NCBI GenBank assembly: GCA_028023455.1
Contig: JAQFVV010012400.1
Location: 10,158,248-10,222,247, forward strand
Origin: Epiperipatus broadwayi
Taxonomy: Eukaryota > Onychophora > Udeonychophora > Euonychophora > Peripatidae
Direction: 5' to 3'
DNA length: 64,000 bases
In this document: positions 43,900 through 56,149 of the stretch, one piece after another
How positions within the stretch are numbered: the stretch's first letter is position 1
Layout: each line of letters starts with the position of its first letter
Translations under genes and position numbers: made by a program
Notes under the pieces: generated by a model
Database searches by the model: none
Seen by the model: only the letters and a program-made list of their open reading frames with translations
Told to the model about the DNA's origin: nothing

Positions 43900-44390
43900 C
43901 TGAGTAGAAAAGCTATAGAAATATTAAGTAGGCTATTAAGGCATTGACATGTAACAAAAGTCAATAAATGATGAATATATGATACAAGAGTAAAAAGAGT
44001 CTTTACCTATGAATATGAGAATTGACAGATAAAATAAAAAATAAAAAGGGGGTTGATAACTACAATTGACATTTGCAAGAAAGTCAAACTGAGATTGCAT
44101 AAAAAGTAAAATAAATAAATAATGAGTATTGAACATTGAACATACCATAAATAGTGGCATCAGAACTACACTGTTGAAATAGTATAGACATGTACAGAGG
44201 ATATCTAAGGAAAGATTACCAAAGCAAATATTAAACTGGATACCACCAGGAAAGAGAAAAAAAAATCAAAAAAGAAATTAAAAAGAGAGAATAGATAGAA
44301 AAATGAGGAACAGAAAATTTGTGGAAGATTTATGGACAGAGAACATGGGAATTAGGAGTTGAAAGTCATCATAAAGTATAATAGAACTGT
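43900..44390 (+). pseudogene. RTE-like LINE ORF2 C-terminal relic
   Basis: The plus strand at about 44183-44370 reads WYRHVQRISKERLPKQILNW-type sequence, then PPGKRKK, KERIDRKMRNRKFVEDLWTE. This is the C-terminal R-W-x-GHV-x-RM-x-x-x-R-x-PK-x-x-x-x-W ... GRR-x-x-GRP ... D-x-x-W-x-D-R pattern of RTE-like LINEs. A LGG-like upstream end is not readable. One stop and a shift interrupt it. It probably belongs to the same lineage as the relics at 18.2-19.4 and 21.8-23.3 kb. Confidence 0.7.
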
Positions 44391-44980
44391 GGTTGGTAAA
44401 CTTTTTAACACAAAGAGTCATTTAGTTTAAATCTCCCTCCCTTCCCCTATTAAATAGTCACAATGAATTTTTGAATAGCTGTGGATATATTTGAACACTT
44501 ATTTTAGTAATAAAACATAATAGAATCCACATAAAAGCTAAGAAAAATAAAAATTCTCTTAAAAATAAATAAATAAAATCAAAAAATTACTTTGACAGTT
44601 TGATTTATTCACAAATATCTAATATTCAAATATTCAACGTATACAATAATTGCTATTGTATAATAAGGCTATAATAAGGCTGAATTCAAGAAAAAAACAT
44701 TATGATGCACATCTTATTCTCCTAGAGTCATCAAAATATTTATTTACAAATTACAAGAGAAAATAAAAAATGTGTTTAAAAAGAGCCATAAGATTGAGAT
44801 CAAAAAGTTACATTTGGCTCGTGAGCCATAGTTTGCAAACTTCTGTATAGACCAATAAAAAGTTATACATTATTATAGAGGCAAGAGTTCAGTTTTTATC
44901 ATATGTTAAATAATACTTGAGTTACCAAAATCTGAATGAAATAAAATGTGGAGCATAAATTAGTCAAAAAATATTAATCT
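44391..44980. other. AT-rich non-coding DNA
   Basis: 44390-44440 (TTGGTAAACTTTTTAACAC) and 44815-44845 (GAGCCATAGTTTGCAAACTT) look like imperfect inverted ends of a roughly 460-bp AT-rich insertion of hAT/MITE style. No coding part. Confidence 0.35.
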
Positions 44981-44984
44981 TTAA

Positions 44985-45320
44985 CTTGGATTAAAGTTTG
45001 TATCTGTGCTAGAAAAAATCTCTAGTTTAATAAATGATTAGTAATAATCATTACATGTTTATCAAAAAGTTGATAATGTAAAAGTTGGGAGAGGAGTAAA
45101 TTGACGCTTGAAAATAAAAATGAGACAATTTGCTCTACATAAATATTCTTCATGTAATAAAAATATATATGAGAAATGATAACTTAGCCCAACTGATGAG
45201 TGCTGGTTCTGCACAAAATGCATCTTGGGGGTTATTTGTTTTTTATTGTATCTTTATTTATATGAAATTATTTATGAAATAAAAAGGAATGGAGAAATAT
45301 AGAAATTGTCTATTTATAAA
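44985..45320 (+). repeat. Ribozyme repeat Rz1a copy
   Basis: Leader AATCTCTAGTTTAATAAATG, ATTAGTAATAATCATTACA, GGAGAGGAGTAAATTGACGC, then TAATAAAAATATATATGAG, the ribozyme (45178-45227) and the trailing ATTGTATCTTTATTTATATG. Full-length by comparison with the 17.3-kb copy. Confidence 0.75.
45177..45236 (+). ncRNA. Hammerhead ribozyme, Rz1a type, G12 mutated
   Basis: CUGAUGAG at 45193-45200; proximal stem I CCCAA/UUGGG; distal AUAAC/GUUAU; stem II GUGCUG-GUU-CUGCAC; stem III AUGCAU palindrome; cleavage nucleotide C. The GAA segment reads AAA, so G12, the general base, is lost and cleavage is not expected. Confidence 0.75.
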
Positions 45321-45905
45321 AAAAAAAAGGTCTTGAATATGTTTTTAGAACCATACAACATTTTATCAACTTATATTCTTTTGTATACTTTGATAAAATA
45401 TAAATAATTATACAAATTCACCTTTCTTTATTACTGTTGCAATGCTTATTTTATTAAATTAAAATTAATCCATCTAATAGTTTTGATTAACCAGCAATCT
45501 GCATCAGAGCTGTAAGATATATGTTAGTATGTGAATACACACATAGTTTATTATATAAACAAATAACATTATGTTTTCTTATAAATTGACTCATTTTTAT
45601 ATCTTACTACATACATATATATATATATGTAAAGAGATAGATAAAAATTCAAAAAATATTTATAAATACATTTTATAATAAAAATAACTTATAATAGTTA
45701 ATGAGTTTAATAATAACAGTTATTAAATTTAAAGTATATACATTAATATTTTGACTAATAATAGAAAACTAATAAATAAATAATAAAAGATTATAAATTT
45801 TATAGGTCACTATATTTTTTATAGTTTTAATATGCATGATATTATTTATATAAAATAATTTATAAATACTAAGGCTTACTGCTTTTGACTTTTTGTAATA
45901 TTTTA
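45321..45905. other. AT-rich non-coding DNA
   Basis: A short TA run near 45616-45629. No gene recognised. Confidence 0.3.
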
Positions 45906-45910
45906 TGAAA

Positions 45911-46010
45911 TAAATGTAATTATTGCTTGAGAATTCATATGAAGTTTGATCACAGGAAGTGACAGTACTGGAATTGATCCAAGGGACCTTACTCTCAAGA
46001 GCTATTGAAT
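45911..46010 (+). repeat. tSINE copy
   Basis: ATTATTGCTTGAGAATTCAT, CAGGAAGTGACAGTACTGGA and ATTGATCCAAGGGACC (box B-like), then TACTCTCAAGAGCTATTGA. The minus-strand frame 45769-46098 is a chance frame over it. Confidence 0.55.
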
Positions 46011-46143
46011 ATGATATTTGTATATACATTGTGTATGAGTGGTGCATAATATATGTAATAGTATATTTGATGAATCTCTTTATTTGGTATATATACATGT
46101 ATATGTATAATAAGATATAAAATAATAGAGATAAAAAAAAAAT

Positions 46144-46429
46144 TTATATTAAAAGCTTTTATTTATCATGCACTAAAAAGAAAAAAATAATTGTTTCTTC
46201 AACAACAATTGGGATTTTTAGATTTAACTTGAAAAAAAAACAGGGTGATGGTGGTCAGAAATTAATTAAGTCAATCACTTGTTATGAAAAATAGGAATTG
46301 ACTTGATTAATTTCTGTACTTTACCCCCCACCCATGCTTTTATTTCAAGATAAATCTAAAAAACCCAATTGTGATTGAAAAAACTTTTTTTTTCTTTTTA
46401 GTGATGGTAAATAAAAACATTTAATATAA
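46144..46429. mobile_element. Fold-back element with about 135-bp arms
   Basis: Left arm 46144-46276 and right arm about 46294-46429 are inverted copies: CACTAAAAAGAAAAAAATAA, ACAATTGGGATTTTTAGATT and GAAATTAATTAAGTCAAT all recur in complement. Identity about 80-85%, loop under 20 bases. Non-coding. Confidence 0.75.
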
Positions 46430-47685
46430 AAAAAGTTTTTTATCTATTAATTTTAACTTTTTAGTATTGATACAGTAAATAAAAATGTAAAACTATATTG
46501 TACTTTAAATTGACTTGACACTTATAACTGATATATATATATATATAAATAAAATGTCCATATATATATCACTGGATATTTCTGCAATAAGTTACCATGT
46601 ACACTTGTTATGTATATATTATATTTATTGGGTATATATATATATATATGTATAATAAAGCATTAAGTAACTTATTTTTCTGTTGAAGTATTTGACTTTT
46701 TTTTTTTATTTGAAAAAAATCTTAACAAAACTATACTGTAAACTAACTTTCTTATTCTAACTTAAATGAAACTAAGAAAATCACAAGCATTACTTAAAAC
46801 ATATTGAATTTCTAAGAAAATGTTTAAATTAGACATCAAAGTATTTAAAACTTTTCTTCATTTTTCCATATCTAAGAAACTAGATCATCTATCTAAAATA
46901 TTATTGTGCCCTGTCACTTTGGTAGAAATTATATTGAATTTAAATCTATTAATTCTCAATTTTAAAATGTCATTATAACTTTAAATTGAAAGCAAAAAAT
47001 CTCTATACTGCTCTCTTAGGAGCCTTAGTTAAAACATTAAAGTTCTAAGAATAATTTTTAAATTTAATATCAAAATATTCAAAATTTTCTCAACCCTTTC
47101 TTCTATATCTAAAAAGCTATGTGATCTATCTAAAATATTAGAGTCCCATATTACTTTGCCTGACATTTTTACTTATATACCAAATTTGAACCAATTCTAT
47201 TGAAATTAAATCCATTAAACCTTGATCTTAAAATTTTATTCAATTTAAATAATAAAAATAATTACAAAAGTTTACCAACAAACATAGCAACAAACAATGA
47301 GATATTCAAACTTAAATAAAAGCATTTAATGAGTCAATTTATAAGAAGATATATTGTTAAGTTGTTTGTTTATATAATAAACTATTTGTGTTTTCACACA
47401 CACACATATATATATAATATCTTTGAGGAAAATTTCTGGTCAATCAAAACTGTCAGACTAATGAGGTTTAATAAAATAAACATTGTAAGAACAATAATAA
47501 ATATAGGTTTGTTTGTTTTCCAAAGCTTTCTTTTAATCAATACAGTAATTAAATTTATTTAGAAATATTTTTTTCTCTGAAGTCTTCTTTTAATCATTTG
47601 GTACAACCTTATGTTAAATAACAATGAAAATAAAATAAATTTCATAACTTAGTATTGTTATGGTTTATAAAACTTTTTAAATTAA
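46430..47685. other. AT-rich non-coding DNA with TA microsatellites
   Basis: TATATA runs at 46532-46546 and 46632-46650, and a CA/TA run near 47395-47415. No gene recognised. Confidence 0.35.
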
Positions 47686-47689
47686 TAAC

Positions 47690-47765
47690 AGTCTTGACAT
47701 TTCCAGCATTCAACCTTCTTATGAATTCCCCAAACTACTGACTTATTTGTTTAAGATCAAAACAA
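47690..47765 (-). repeat. tSINE fragment
   Basis: GTCTTGACATTTCCAGCATT followed by CTTATGAATTCCCCAAAC is the reverse orientation of the family (compare 62381-62490). Confidence 0.45.
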
Positions 47766-48250
47766 CAATTTTTTAATTTTTCCATAAAAAGTCTATAAAA
47801 GCTGTGATTGATCTAGATAGCTAGATGACAATTTGTCTTCCAAGTAAGCACTGCTTTCTTGTCAAATATGTATGTGCAGTGGTATAATATATATAGTAAA
47901 GAGACTTTAGATACCCACTCAAAATTATTAGACTAAACAATGTTCCTATAGATTATTAAACCCATGAGAATTTCCTTAATTATTCAACCATTTAGTAAAA
48001 AACAATAGTTTATTTCTTGGAAATTATACATTCCAATTATAAAATTAAGTCTAAAAAATTAAGAATGTTATCTAATGATGGAATATTGATTCATCTATGC
48101 CTATTATTGCTCTATATGAAAAGTTTATAATTCTAATGGCATTTGTCTTGGATTATTCAAAATGTTTAAAGTAATACAAAGTACATTTTTATCTGTTTGT
48201 ATTTGGCTTATTTGTTGATGTATTCCTATGCAATAAATTATGTAATTATA
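47766..48250. other. AT-rich non-coding DNA
   Basis: Nothing recognised. Confidence 0.3.
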
Positions 48251-48253
48251 TAA

Positions 48254-48365
48254 TAATAATCTCTAGTGTAACAAATAATTAGGAATAATCATTAATGTAT
48301 TTATCTAAAATGGGTGGTTTTAAAATTGGGAGTGCAAAAAGTTTGACCCTTGTATATCAAATGTA
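48254..48365 (+). repeat. Rz1a leader fragment without ribozyme
   Basis: AATCTCTAGTGTAACAAATA, AATAATCATTAATGTATTTA and TGCAAAAAGTTTGACCCTTG match the Rz1a leader; the repeat stops before the ribozyme. Confidence 0.6.
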
Positions 48366-50440
48366 AAAATAATCTTTTGTATGTTTTCAATTTCTTTTAT
48401 AATAAAACTTTGACATTACTCATCTAGCTTCCTGCCATACTATTAATATAACTCAATCAAAATTTATCTAATGAATTGTAGTTTTAAAATATATTAAGAT
48501 ATTTATTAAGAAAATTCATGAAATTCATCTCTAAGGCTCATTGAACCAGATAAACCAAAACTTTATGAAATAATTCATGGATGCATTAGTTTTTGAGAGA
48601 TTGTATAGTCAATATTCACACTCATTTGCTCTTTCCATGAGAACCCTTATATGCTCCAAATTGTTCTACCTCATAAATTGATGTGTTGCATATGCAGATA
48701 TCAAAAGTTAACATGAAATATATTACTTTTAATGAGACATCATTCCATAAATGGAATCTCATATAGAAATGAAACAATATTAACTTACTTAAAAAGATTA
48801 ACACATTGAAGAATGTATACCTCACTTTCTCTAATAAATGTAATAACTTTTTGTAGATATTTCTTACAATCATATTTCTAAATTACCAGTCACAAATTAT
48901 TTGACATGTTCTATCAGTTATAAAATTCATACAAAGAATACACGAATAATATTATAATTAAGAGATGTATTTTAATCCATGTTTCAACATTATGATTTGC
49001 ATTAGATTATAAACATAAAATTAGAACTGTCATTTTCCTGCTCATCTTGATTTGGGCAATGCTTATTTTGAAAAGTAATCTTAACTTTATGACTAACTTT
49101 ATAAAAGAGTACTAGTCACCATATTATTTATATAATATACCCTCTAAGAGAGTCAGCAAGAGACCAACTATATCCACAAAATCTTTCTATCCCATAACAA
49201 TCTTTAAATAATATGTTAATCAATATTATTTTCTATTATCAAAATCCTCCCCATTTTTATATCTCATTTCAACATTGAATACAAAATTCTTACTGGACAA
49301 TTGGAGTGAGTTAGTACTTTTTATATAAAAGATGTAGATTACCCAAAGTACAGATGACTTGTCTATAATTTGAAAAACTGCTAATATAATACTATTAATA
49401 TAAACTTCTTGGTTCCAGAAATTTTTCAGTTTGTAAATTTTCTAGAGTTTCCTCTCCTACTATTAACCACAAATGGTGCCAAAATAGCAAAAATATGTAG
49501 TTCATTACATCTGGGCTTTAAAAAAAATTTTTTTCTGTAAACTATCCAAACTACTTGCTATAAACTTTTTTGAAAATAGATTTTTTTGAATAATAAATAT
49601 TTTCATTAACAGTATTCTAGTGTAATAATTTAATTCATAATATCCACTGTCCAAAATATTTTATGAACTTATTTAGCAACATCTATGCTAAAATTTATTA
49701 ATACTCAGTAAGAGCTGAAACTAACCTGATTTCCAAGAGTATAAATAAAAATAATAACCTTAGTTTTATTTAGAACAATGTAATTAGAGATTGATGTTGG
49801 TCAATGTTTACTGTTGTATAGTAAATTAGTGTTATATAACATATAAATACCATTTGCTTTTCTTTGTATAACAAACATTCATATGAATATCAAAACTTAT
49901 TAAAGGTATGAGAGTTAAGACTTATTCATAAATGACAAGCAGTGAAAAAATATTATCAATGATGATCAATGGTATCACTGGTCTATGTATAGTATGCTAT
50001 TAAGTTCATCATTGATTCTGCTTTTAAGTAAAGATCTTACATATTCAGACTTCGGTAATTAAACAGTGCAGAAGATGAGTAACAATATATTGACTGTAAA
50101 ATTCAAATACACTGCAGTGCAACACAGTCTTCATGATTTGTGAAAAAATATTCATACCTCTATGGGTGTTGAGTCATTTTTATTGTTAGTGACAAAAAAT
50201 GCAAAAATATTAGTTATAATCAACGACAAGACATTTAAAATAAAAACCTGGTGTTAAACATAGATATATTGAAGATCCAGTTTTATTTTACATATTTATG
50301 AGAATGGTTTATGAAATGATTTATTGATAATATTATAAATAGACTTTAAGATGTGATTTAGATTTGTTGGTAGTATTTTTAATTTCAACTGATTAAAGTG
50401 AATATTTTGGGGCTCTTAGATTTCCAGCATGCTAAAGATT
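48366..50440. other. AT-rich non-coding DNA, 2 kb
   Basis: No motif read on either strand; frame 48622-48873 (minus) has no domain. Confidence 0.3.
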
Positions 50441-50750
50441 GTATTATTCTTATTCCTTTAAAAATGACTTACGAAATGTTCTTAATGTTATGAATTGCAG
50501 CTTACAAAGAATTCTTTTAGCATATAATGTTAAAAAAAATTCAAGTGTTTTATAATTTTTTAAGCTAAAGAAAAATCTTCAGGAACTTTGGATTCAAATT
50601 GTAGATGAATGTAAATATCTTTGTAGTATTTTATGCACAAAATAAAGTTGGATACTGAAATGCTGTGCAGACTTTACTATTGTTGCATTTAATAAGTTAA
50701 GAATAGTTTATAAAAATGATTTAATTACTTCAACTAAACTAGTAATAGAC
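50440..50750 (+). pseudogene. LINE post-RT relic (RTE/CR1-like)
   Basis: The plus strand at about 50590-50740 reads IQIVDECKYLCSILCTK and then, in a shifted frame, VAFNKLRIVYKNDLIT. This matches the V-x-x-F-KYLGS-x-I-x-x-x-G ... AF-x-KL-x-x-VW-x-N-x-x-I-x-x-x-TK pattern after the RT palm. Frameshifted and short. Confidence 0.5.
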
Positions 50751-52940
50751 TAGGGGGCGCTGAACAGTATTTTTAATTGTAGTAGGCTTACAGATAATTT
50801 TCTTTATACATGACTTGCTTTTTTTATTATTATTATTCAGTTTTAGAAAATGTAATTATTTAATATTTATGAGATAAACATTTTTTTAAATGGAATTAAA
50901 AATTATAAAAATTTAATAATGTGAAATTCCAAACAACAACATTAGCATCAAAATCTTAAATCCCACTAATTTTTTTTTTGTTCTCTAGGTGTTCCTAGTA
51001 GTACTTTAATTGTTGCAACTCAATAAGTTTATTTAAATTTTTTAATATTTATAGGAGAGAAAAATGTTTGAAATTATAAAAATTTAATAATGTGGAATTG
51101 ATAAAAAAAAATTAATGGTATATGATGTTGGTTGTGACAGTTTCTTTATTATTAAGATTTTTCCTCTATAGTGATATTTTTTATTTCAATTTTTTTAAAA
51201 AATTGAATGACTATCTTAGGATATTTACATAAATGAATTTTGGTGAACTTCATTAATGATCTACATCTGCAATAAGAAACATTAATTCTATTTCCAGTCC
51301 AGTAAATATTCCAGATTTTTTAAATTAACTAAATAAAGTTTTAAATTAATGCATGATACAAAATTTTTTCCAATTCAAATTATATTCATGATTTATAGTT
51401 TGAAAATTAAGAAGTGATAATATTTCATAAAAGTCATGCAACTTTTTGAATTTCTTTAATTTTAAACATTTTCATATTCATTTCAGAGGGTATATCTAGA
51501 GGTTGATATAATAAAATATTACTAAATAAAATATGTTTAGTACTTATAATCTGCCAGATTTATTGCATAGAAATGAGACATGGATATCCTGTCAATGTAA
51601 CATCAAGTCAATGAAAAATTGCAATTAGGGATACTCAATAATCTTATAAAAAGTTCATGTCAAACTCATGAAATTATTCATCATCTCCTTACATCTTACT
51701 GGTACATGAGATGAAATATACCATCATGCAGGTAATTTTCCATTGGCCATAATTATTTAAAAAAGAAGAATATCAGCATGTATTAAAAAGTGTTTTGTAG
51801 TAAAGTTGTACATAGATTTTGTGTGTTACTAAGATTATCTCACATATTTGGAAAAAAATGTTTGCTTTTATTAAGACATGTGGCTGAGAAAAATAAAAAT
51901 GGAGAGCTACATTTAAGATAATTATTGAAATTTTTTAAAAAAATTTGATGTAGAAAGAATTAAAAGATAGAATTATAAGATGTCAAAAAAAACAGATTGT
52001 GATTTAGAACAGTTATAAAGTCATATCTCCAGACTTATCTCTTTTATTAATTAAACTTTCCAGCAATAAGTCATTTAATTATTTATTTTAATAATCAAAA
52101 TGTGATGTAAGTAGACATGTGACATAATTTCTATTAAATACAGTTAATCAAAGGATTATAACAATATTTATTTATGTGTGTATGTGTTTTGTTTTGATTA
52201 GAAATAATTAACTTTAAATAAACATTACTCTGGATTTTGACAGTTTTTACAGTATGTATCTTTCTGTAAAGGTTTTTTTAATTTGCAGATATTTTGTTTG
52301 AAGAACTATTTTATTGTGACTTACAGGAATATTACTGTTTATCATACTTTGCTGAAGATATTACAATTTCTAGTTACATGACTGAAGTGAATATATATTT
52401 ATGCCTCAAGAATTAGTTTGAATAGTCATCAATAAAATTCAATATTTACTTTTGGTTTTTATTTGTTTCTTATTCTCTTTCCCACCTTTGCAATTAATAA
52501 GAGTGTTTGGATATTTGAAATATTTAATAACCAAAATATTAATATAAATTCAATATTAAAAATAAGATTAATGTGTGATTTTGAGCAAACTAATTTTTTT
52601 TTCTGATTGCTTAAATATATTGTTAGCAATAAAAAGTTTCTTGTATTTTATTTTAAACAAATATCTATCATTTTCATTTCTATTGTTTTCTTTATTTGAA
52701 ATGAAACTGCTGAAATGATAAAAAATATTCCTGATGCTATCATTTTTGTATCTATTACCCCCACCCTCAAGTCCTTTAAAATAGAATGAATTTCTTAAAT
52801 AAATCAAGATTTAGTTATTGCAATAGATAGAATTGTTATTTTTCTTTATTCTTTCAACATAGAAATTAAAGGTGTAAAAGCACTATTCTGTTGCATATTA
52901 TTTTAACATTATTAAACATTTCTTGTAGTAGTTGGTAATA
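50751..52940. other. AT-rich DNA with a dispersed AT-rich motif
   Basis: AATATTTATGAGATAAAC and AATTATAAAAATTTAATAAT at 50855-50930 recur at 51045-51100 and 53335-53395, an AT-rich dispersed repeat of unknown kind. Frame 52568-52807 (minus) has no domain. No gene recognised. Confidence 0.4.
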
Positions 52941-52948
52941 AACATTAA

Positions 52949-53054
52949 TTGGATGGTTAAATTGTTCAAGAGGTCATGTGATGTTTGAGTACTAGAAGTG
53001 ATAGATTGAGTTTTATTGAGTAATCTTTAGTTTTCAAATCCAATTCTGTCACTG
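52949..53054 (+). repeat. tSINE copy, first of a tandem pair
   Basis: GTTCAAGAGGTCATGTGATG, GAGTACTAGAAGTGATAGA and CTTTAGTTTTCAAATCC follow the family order. Confidence 0.55.
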
Positions 53055-53062
53055 AGTTTTAT

Positions 53063-53172
53063 TGAATAAAGTAAAATAATTAAATGATTATTTGCTCAGG
53101 AAGAGATTATGTGACAAAGTTTTTGTCTGGGAACCTCAAGTTCTTAAATTCTGTACTTTGCCACTGTGCTAA
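53063..53172 (+). repeat. tSINE copy, second of a tandem pair
   Basis: ATTATTTGCTCAGGAAGAGA (box A-like), GGGAACCTCAAGTTC and TTTGCCACTGTGCTAAA. The frame 53084-53305 overlaps it and is not a gene. Confidence 0.5.
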
Positions 53173-55530
53173 AATCACACAGGATAATCAGAGTAGTGCA
53201 AATGAAGCACTCACTTTTTGGGTTCAAACTTTTAAAAAAATAAAACAAATTAACTATGAATTCCTGTGCAGTATTTTTGATTTTTGTAGATTTTCCAATA
53301 GCTAAGTTTCTTTACTGAACTATAAAAAATTGAATCATTTAATATTTATGAGAGATAAATTTAATTTCAAATTATAAAAATTTATTCATGTAAAATTTAT
53401 AAAAACATTTCATACTATATGAGATTTCTGTGGCAACTTTATCACCTAAGTTTTTAAAAAAATTGAATTAATAGCTTTGAAACATCCTGTGTAAAACTGC
53501 TCACATGAAAAGTAGAATGCTTCTAGGCTAAAATCTGGGCCATTGCAACAATTATCATCTCTTAAAAAACTTTTTAAATTAATGCAAAATACAAAGATAT
53601 TTTTCTACTTCCAAACAAACCATCTACATAAAAACATTTTTTGTGTGAATTTAAATTGACTACTGATTTTAAAGTGGCATCCATAGCTAAAAGTTGATGA
53701 GTAATAGGATTATCTCATAGCATATTATCAGTAATATTGTCAAGATGCACATTATTTAAAATTATCCTCATAGCCTATTACTGTTGCCTTTACATTATTT
53801 CAGAAGATATATCTAGAATTGGTATTTCCAAAATGTATATTTATAAATGATTAAAGAAACTCTTATACAATATAATATAATTTTTACTATAATAAATAAA
53901 AAATATATAGCGCTGAATATGTATGTAATATAAATAATATGGCAAACCTCTGGTCCATGCACTGTTACAAATTTATGCACACTTACCCATGAGCATTAGT
54001 TTAAAAACATAAGTGGGCCACTTATGCTTAGAGTTTATCTTTATATAAGCCAACTTTTACTCATCATGTTGAAATCACGGCTTTAATCTACTATGCAGCT
54101 GAATGATAATTTAGTAAATGAATTGTATAGTAAACAATACAATTTTTTAAATATGAAATAATTTACATTATTGCATATCCAGTATAATCTTTTATTGTAT
54201 GGTTAGTTGTTCCTGGATATAAAAAATAAATTAAGAGAAGTTTTGCAATTCTAAACAATTCTAGCAGAATAAGCAACAGCAAAATTGATGCCAGTAATTC
54301 ATTCTTCCAAATATTATGGTTCATTTTTATTGTACTGCATATAAAGCTTTCTAACATAAACACTTACTGTTAGAATCCAGATAGGTGCACTTGAGTATTT
54401 AAGATCTTCACATTGATCAAAAAACAGTAACAAACATGATTGTTCTATCTATCAAACATGGATTAAGTAATTTAGTAGATTTTGGAAAAAAAAGATTTTT
54501 CTTCATCAAAAGCAAAAAAAAAACTAAATTCTAAAATATGCCTGAAAATTAATGCTATATATATTATGATATATTATCTGGGTTTATCAATGTATGATTC
54601 ATAGTATTAATGTACTGACCTTTCAGCTGGATCTCACTGGCCTTCAATCGAGTTATAGTGCTAAATACATAATTTCTATGAAATTTATTATTTTGAATGA
54701 ATTATTGATATTTTTTTCTATTTTTAAAGTAGATGTCATTATGTGCAGTATTTTTCTAGATATTAAGAAATTTTTCTATAATTTAAAATAATTCGCACAA
54801 AATTTATTTAATGAACAATTACACCTGTAAAAGAAGTTAATTAAATTATATATTTAATTTTGAATTGTATGTAGGGAGATGTATTTATTTTCCCTATGGG
54901 ATGAAAAAATATCTAAGCATGTTTCTGCCTCACTGGTTAGAATACCCTATAAAGCAAGACTGATTAGGTTTCCAACTAAATGATATTAAAGAAGGTTTGA
55001 GGTATAAAAAGGAATAATCTCTGTCTGAGCAACTAAGAATAAGATGTTGAATTTTGACACTTTGGTAATTGATTATTACTTGATCTCATAAACCATTTAT
55101 TTATGTAAATAAATAATTGCTAATAATCACTTCAGTGATAATATTTATACTTTTTTTAAAAAAAAATACCATTTTAGATCTACAGAAAATATTAATAATT
55201 TTATTATGGCATTTATTATTTGTAGTGTATTTCTAGAACGTTAGTGATATTAAAAGTCACATGTCAAAGTTCTTTTACTAAGCAATTAAAAAACATAATC
55301 ATCATTAAACATATCTTGTACTCAAACAATACTTGTATGTTTGTACTATGCTTGTGTTTCTCTTTTGAAACTGATAGAGTAATTAGAAAGAGTTCTATAG
55401 TTAAGTGATAATATTTGACCATTAGCAATGTTATATTGTCTTTGCTTGTCATCTTCTTAACATGATCTATTCTAACATTTGAATTGTAGGGATATCATAA
55501 AATTTAAGGAGTCCTTTACAACATTAGGAA
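53173..55530. other. AT-rich non-coding DNA
   Basis: Short frames at 54163-54363, 54594-54791 and 55264-55452 have no recognisable features. A weak tRNA-like piece (CTGCCTCACTGGTTAGAAT) is at about 54926-54945. Confidence 0.3.
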
Positions 55531-55534
55531 GTAG

Positions 55535-55913
55535 TAATAACTTGATGTAAGTTATTGCAATAAAAACTATAACAGTTTGATCATCATTCATGATAGTTTG
55601 GTTGTTCTCATCCTCCTACTAACTTATTTTAGCGTTTCAAAGTAATAGCTACATCATAAACTTTGATAAGGTCGCCACATCATTAAGATTGCAGTTAATC
55701 ATTCTTAGAGTATCCATAGAGTAACTTTCTGGCGAATATGTTGATTCCTTGTTCGGTTCGAAAACAAGTGAAGATAACTTGGCATAAGTTACTGGTAATA
55801 AAATTATAACATTTGATCATCATTAATAATTTGTCAATGCTCCCCCTCCCCCTTCTTAATTTAATTTAGTATTTCAATCATCCTTTAATGTTATATCATA
55901 AATTGTAATGAGT
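55535..55913. repeat. Diverged direct duplication, units of about 140 bp
   Basis: 55535-55671 (AATAACTTGATGTAAGTTAT ... TTTGATCATCATTCATGAT ... CATAAACTTTGAT) and 55773-55913 (GATAACTTGGCATAAGTTAC ... TTTGATCATCATTAATAAT ... CATAAATTGTAAT) align end to end with roughly 70-75% identity. Confidence 0.6.
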
Positions 55914-55929
55914 TAATTCTTGTTTTGTA

Positions 55930-56020
55930 TGGCTTGGCTCAGTAATAGAATGACAATCTTGAGAGCTAAAGGTTTTTGAATGATACCCAGTCTGTCTCTT
56001 TAAGTGCTCGAACAGTAACT
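55930..56020 (-). repeat. tSINE copy
   Basis: The reverse strand reads TTACTGTTCGAGCACTTAAA, GAGACAGACTGGGTATCATT and CCTTTAGCTCTCAAGATTG, in family order. Confidence 0.5.
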
Positions 56021-56137
56021 TCCCACGCCATTAATCATCATTTTAAAATCTTAATATTTAAATTGTTATGAACTTGTCGAAAAGCAGATTTTTTTTTTTT
56101 AAATTTATATTTTCAACTTTCAAAATGCAATATGTAT

Positions 56138-56149
56138 GGGGGGGGGGGG
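56138..56149. repeat. G12 tract
   Basis: Twelve consecutive G followed by AGAGGGGAGA. Confidence 0.9.

Noticed and set aside
45769-46098. 109-codon minus-strand frame
   Set aside because: Tyr/Ile/Lys/Asn-rich, overlaps a tSINE copy, no domain; chance frame in AT-rich DNA.
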